Shown one piece after another: positions 12,664 through 12,913 of a stretch of 12,913 bases of DNA. How positions within the stretch are numbered: the first letter of the stretch is position 1; each line of letters opens with the position of its first letter. Origin of the DNA: CALARM01 sp964431735 (GTDB lineage Bacteria > Vulcanimicrobiota > SpSt-956 > JAKJGF01). The position numbers and the translations under genes were made by a program. The stretch spans positions 1-12,913 of the forward strand of contig CAYSLJ010000192.1 in NCBI GenBank assembly GCA_964431735.1. The letters run 5' to 3'. Under the pieces are notes generated by a model. That model was not told where the DNA came from, did not search any database, and saw only the letters and a program-made list of their open reading frames with translations.

Positions 12664-12913
12664 ATTAAGTTCGTTATTTTTTGTAAAAAAGAGGGAACCT
12701 TTTCTGATGTTTTAATCTTTGTAAGAACGTATCTCTGGAATAGGATTTATTTAAACAAATCTAATGTCGAAACAGATTTGATTAATTTTAATTTACAGCA
12801 GTGGCAAGGGTTTATTGACTATCTCGCTGCGGTGGCCAAAGTCGAGTATAAAAAACAGAAAGGATTAACAATCCTGTTAATCCTTTCATCCTGCCCATCC
12901 CGGTTCAGACAAT
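12664..12913 (+). other. Possible partial or degraded ORF running off the right edge
   Basis: This frame stays open for 83 codons from the TAA at 12661 to the window end. Part of it reads like real protein: KEGTFSDVLIFVRTYLWNR, then DLINFNLQQWQGFIDYLAAV and AKVEYKKQ. It has no ATG, GTG or TTG before TTG at 12778, and no ribosome site. The same frame is also open for about 35 codons upstream of the stop. Its last codons run into the GGAT-type repeat. It may be a gene remnant cut by the repeat, or chance in AT-rich DNA. I recognise no family. Confidence 0.25.
12858..12905 (-). repeat. GGAT-type periodic repeat, right copy, with a 13-bp hairpin
   Basis: The minus strand reads ACCGGGATGGGCAGGAT, then GAAAGGATTAACAGGATTG and TTAATCC, a series of GGAT units of 8-9 bp like the copy at 11659-11714. 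Arms at 12858-12870 and 12875-12887 form a perfect 13-bp stem with a 4-nt ATCC loop, which the left copy lacks. The copy faces left, toward the TA module. The repeat may extend past the window edge. Confidence 0.75.

Noticed and set aside
12693..12733. GGGAACCTTTT as an ECF sigma -35 element
   Set aside because: The first CGTA-like -10 candidate is about 26 nt away instead of 15-17, and no clear gene follows.

Overview
The window is AT-rich bacterial DNA with tightly packed genes. It carries two marks that help place it. One is a phenylalanyl-tRNA synthetase of the archaeal/eukaryotic architecture (long alpha, short beta), which among bacteria is known in spirochaetes and some candidate phyla. 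The other is a set of type IV pilus/type II secretion-like minor pilins, which points to a diderm-style cell surface. No rRNA, tRNA or other taxonomic marker is visible, so I do not assign a phylum.

Layout. 1-253: non-coding, with a heptad-type inverted repeat. 254-3529 (minus): pheS-pheT, abutting as TAG-ATG, with a good promoter at 3571-3599. 3530-3761: divergent intergenic region filled by a composite island of 7-bp tandem repeats and a short hairpin. 3762-5528 (plus): a membrane sensor histidine kinase with no response regulator in the window. 5519-5562: a stem-loop between convergent units. 5598-10282 (minus): a five-gene minor-pilin operon in the order PilV-like, PilW-like, large PilX-like, a small proline-rich membrane protein, GspH/FimT-like. 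10512-11110 (plus): two short ORFs that read as one gene split by a frameshift, ending in a transmembrane anchor. 11118-11432 (minus): a coiled-coil protein with LEEGQxK repeats. 11433-11847: non-coding, with repeats. 11848-12460 (minus): a RelE-type toxin and its ribbon-helix-helix antitoxin, overlapping by 11 bp. 12461-12913: the TA promoter and operator region, a possible partial ORF at the edge, and a second copy of a GGAT-type repeat.

How the genes work together. The pilin genes form a functional unit: the large PilX-like protein lacks the usual Glu at mature position 5, as tip-initiating minor pilins often do, and it carries a DxDxDG calcium-loop motif. The histidine kinase converges on this operon, but no regulatory link is shown. 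The right-hand third looks like accessory DNA: a broken gene, a repeat-grown coiled coil, and a TA module bracketed by inward-facing copies of one dispersed repeat. The most interesting non-coding signal is a pair of almost identical ACGCGTY heptad arrays, about 7.7 kb apart on opposite strands, each lying in the same orientation just upstream of a gene.
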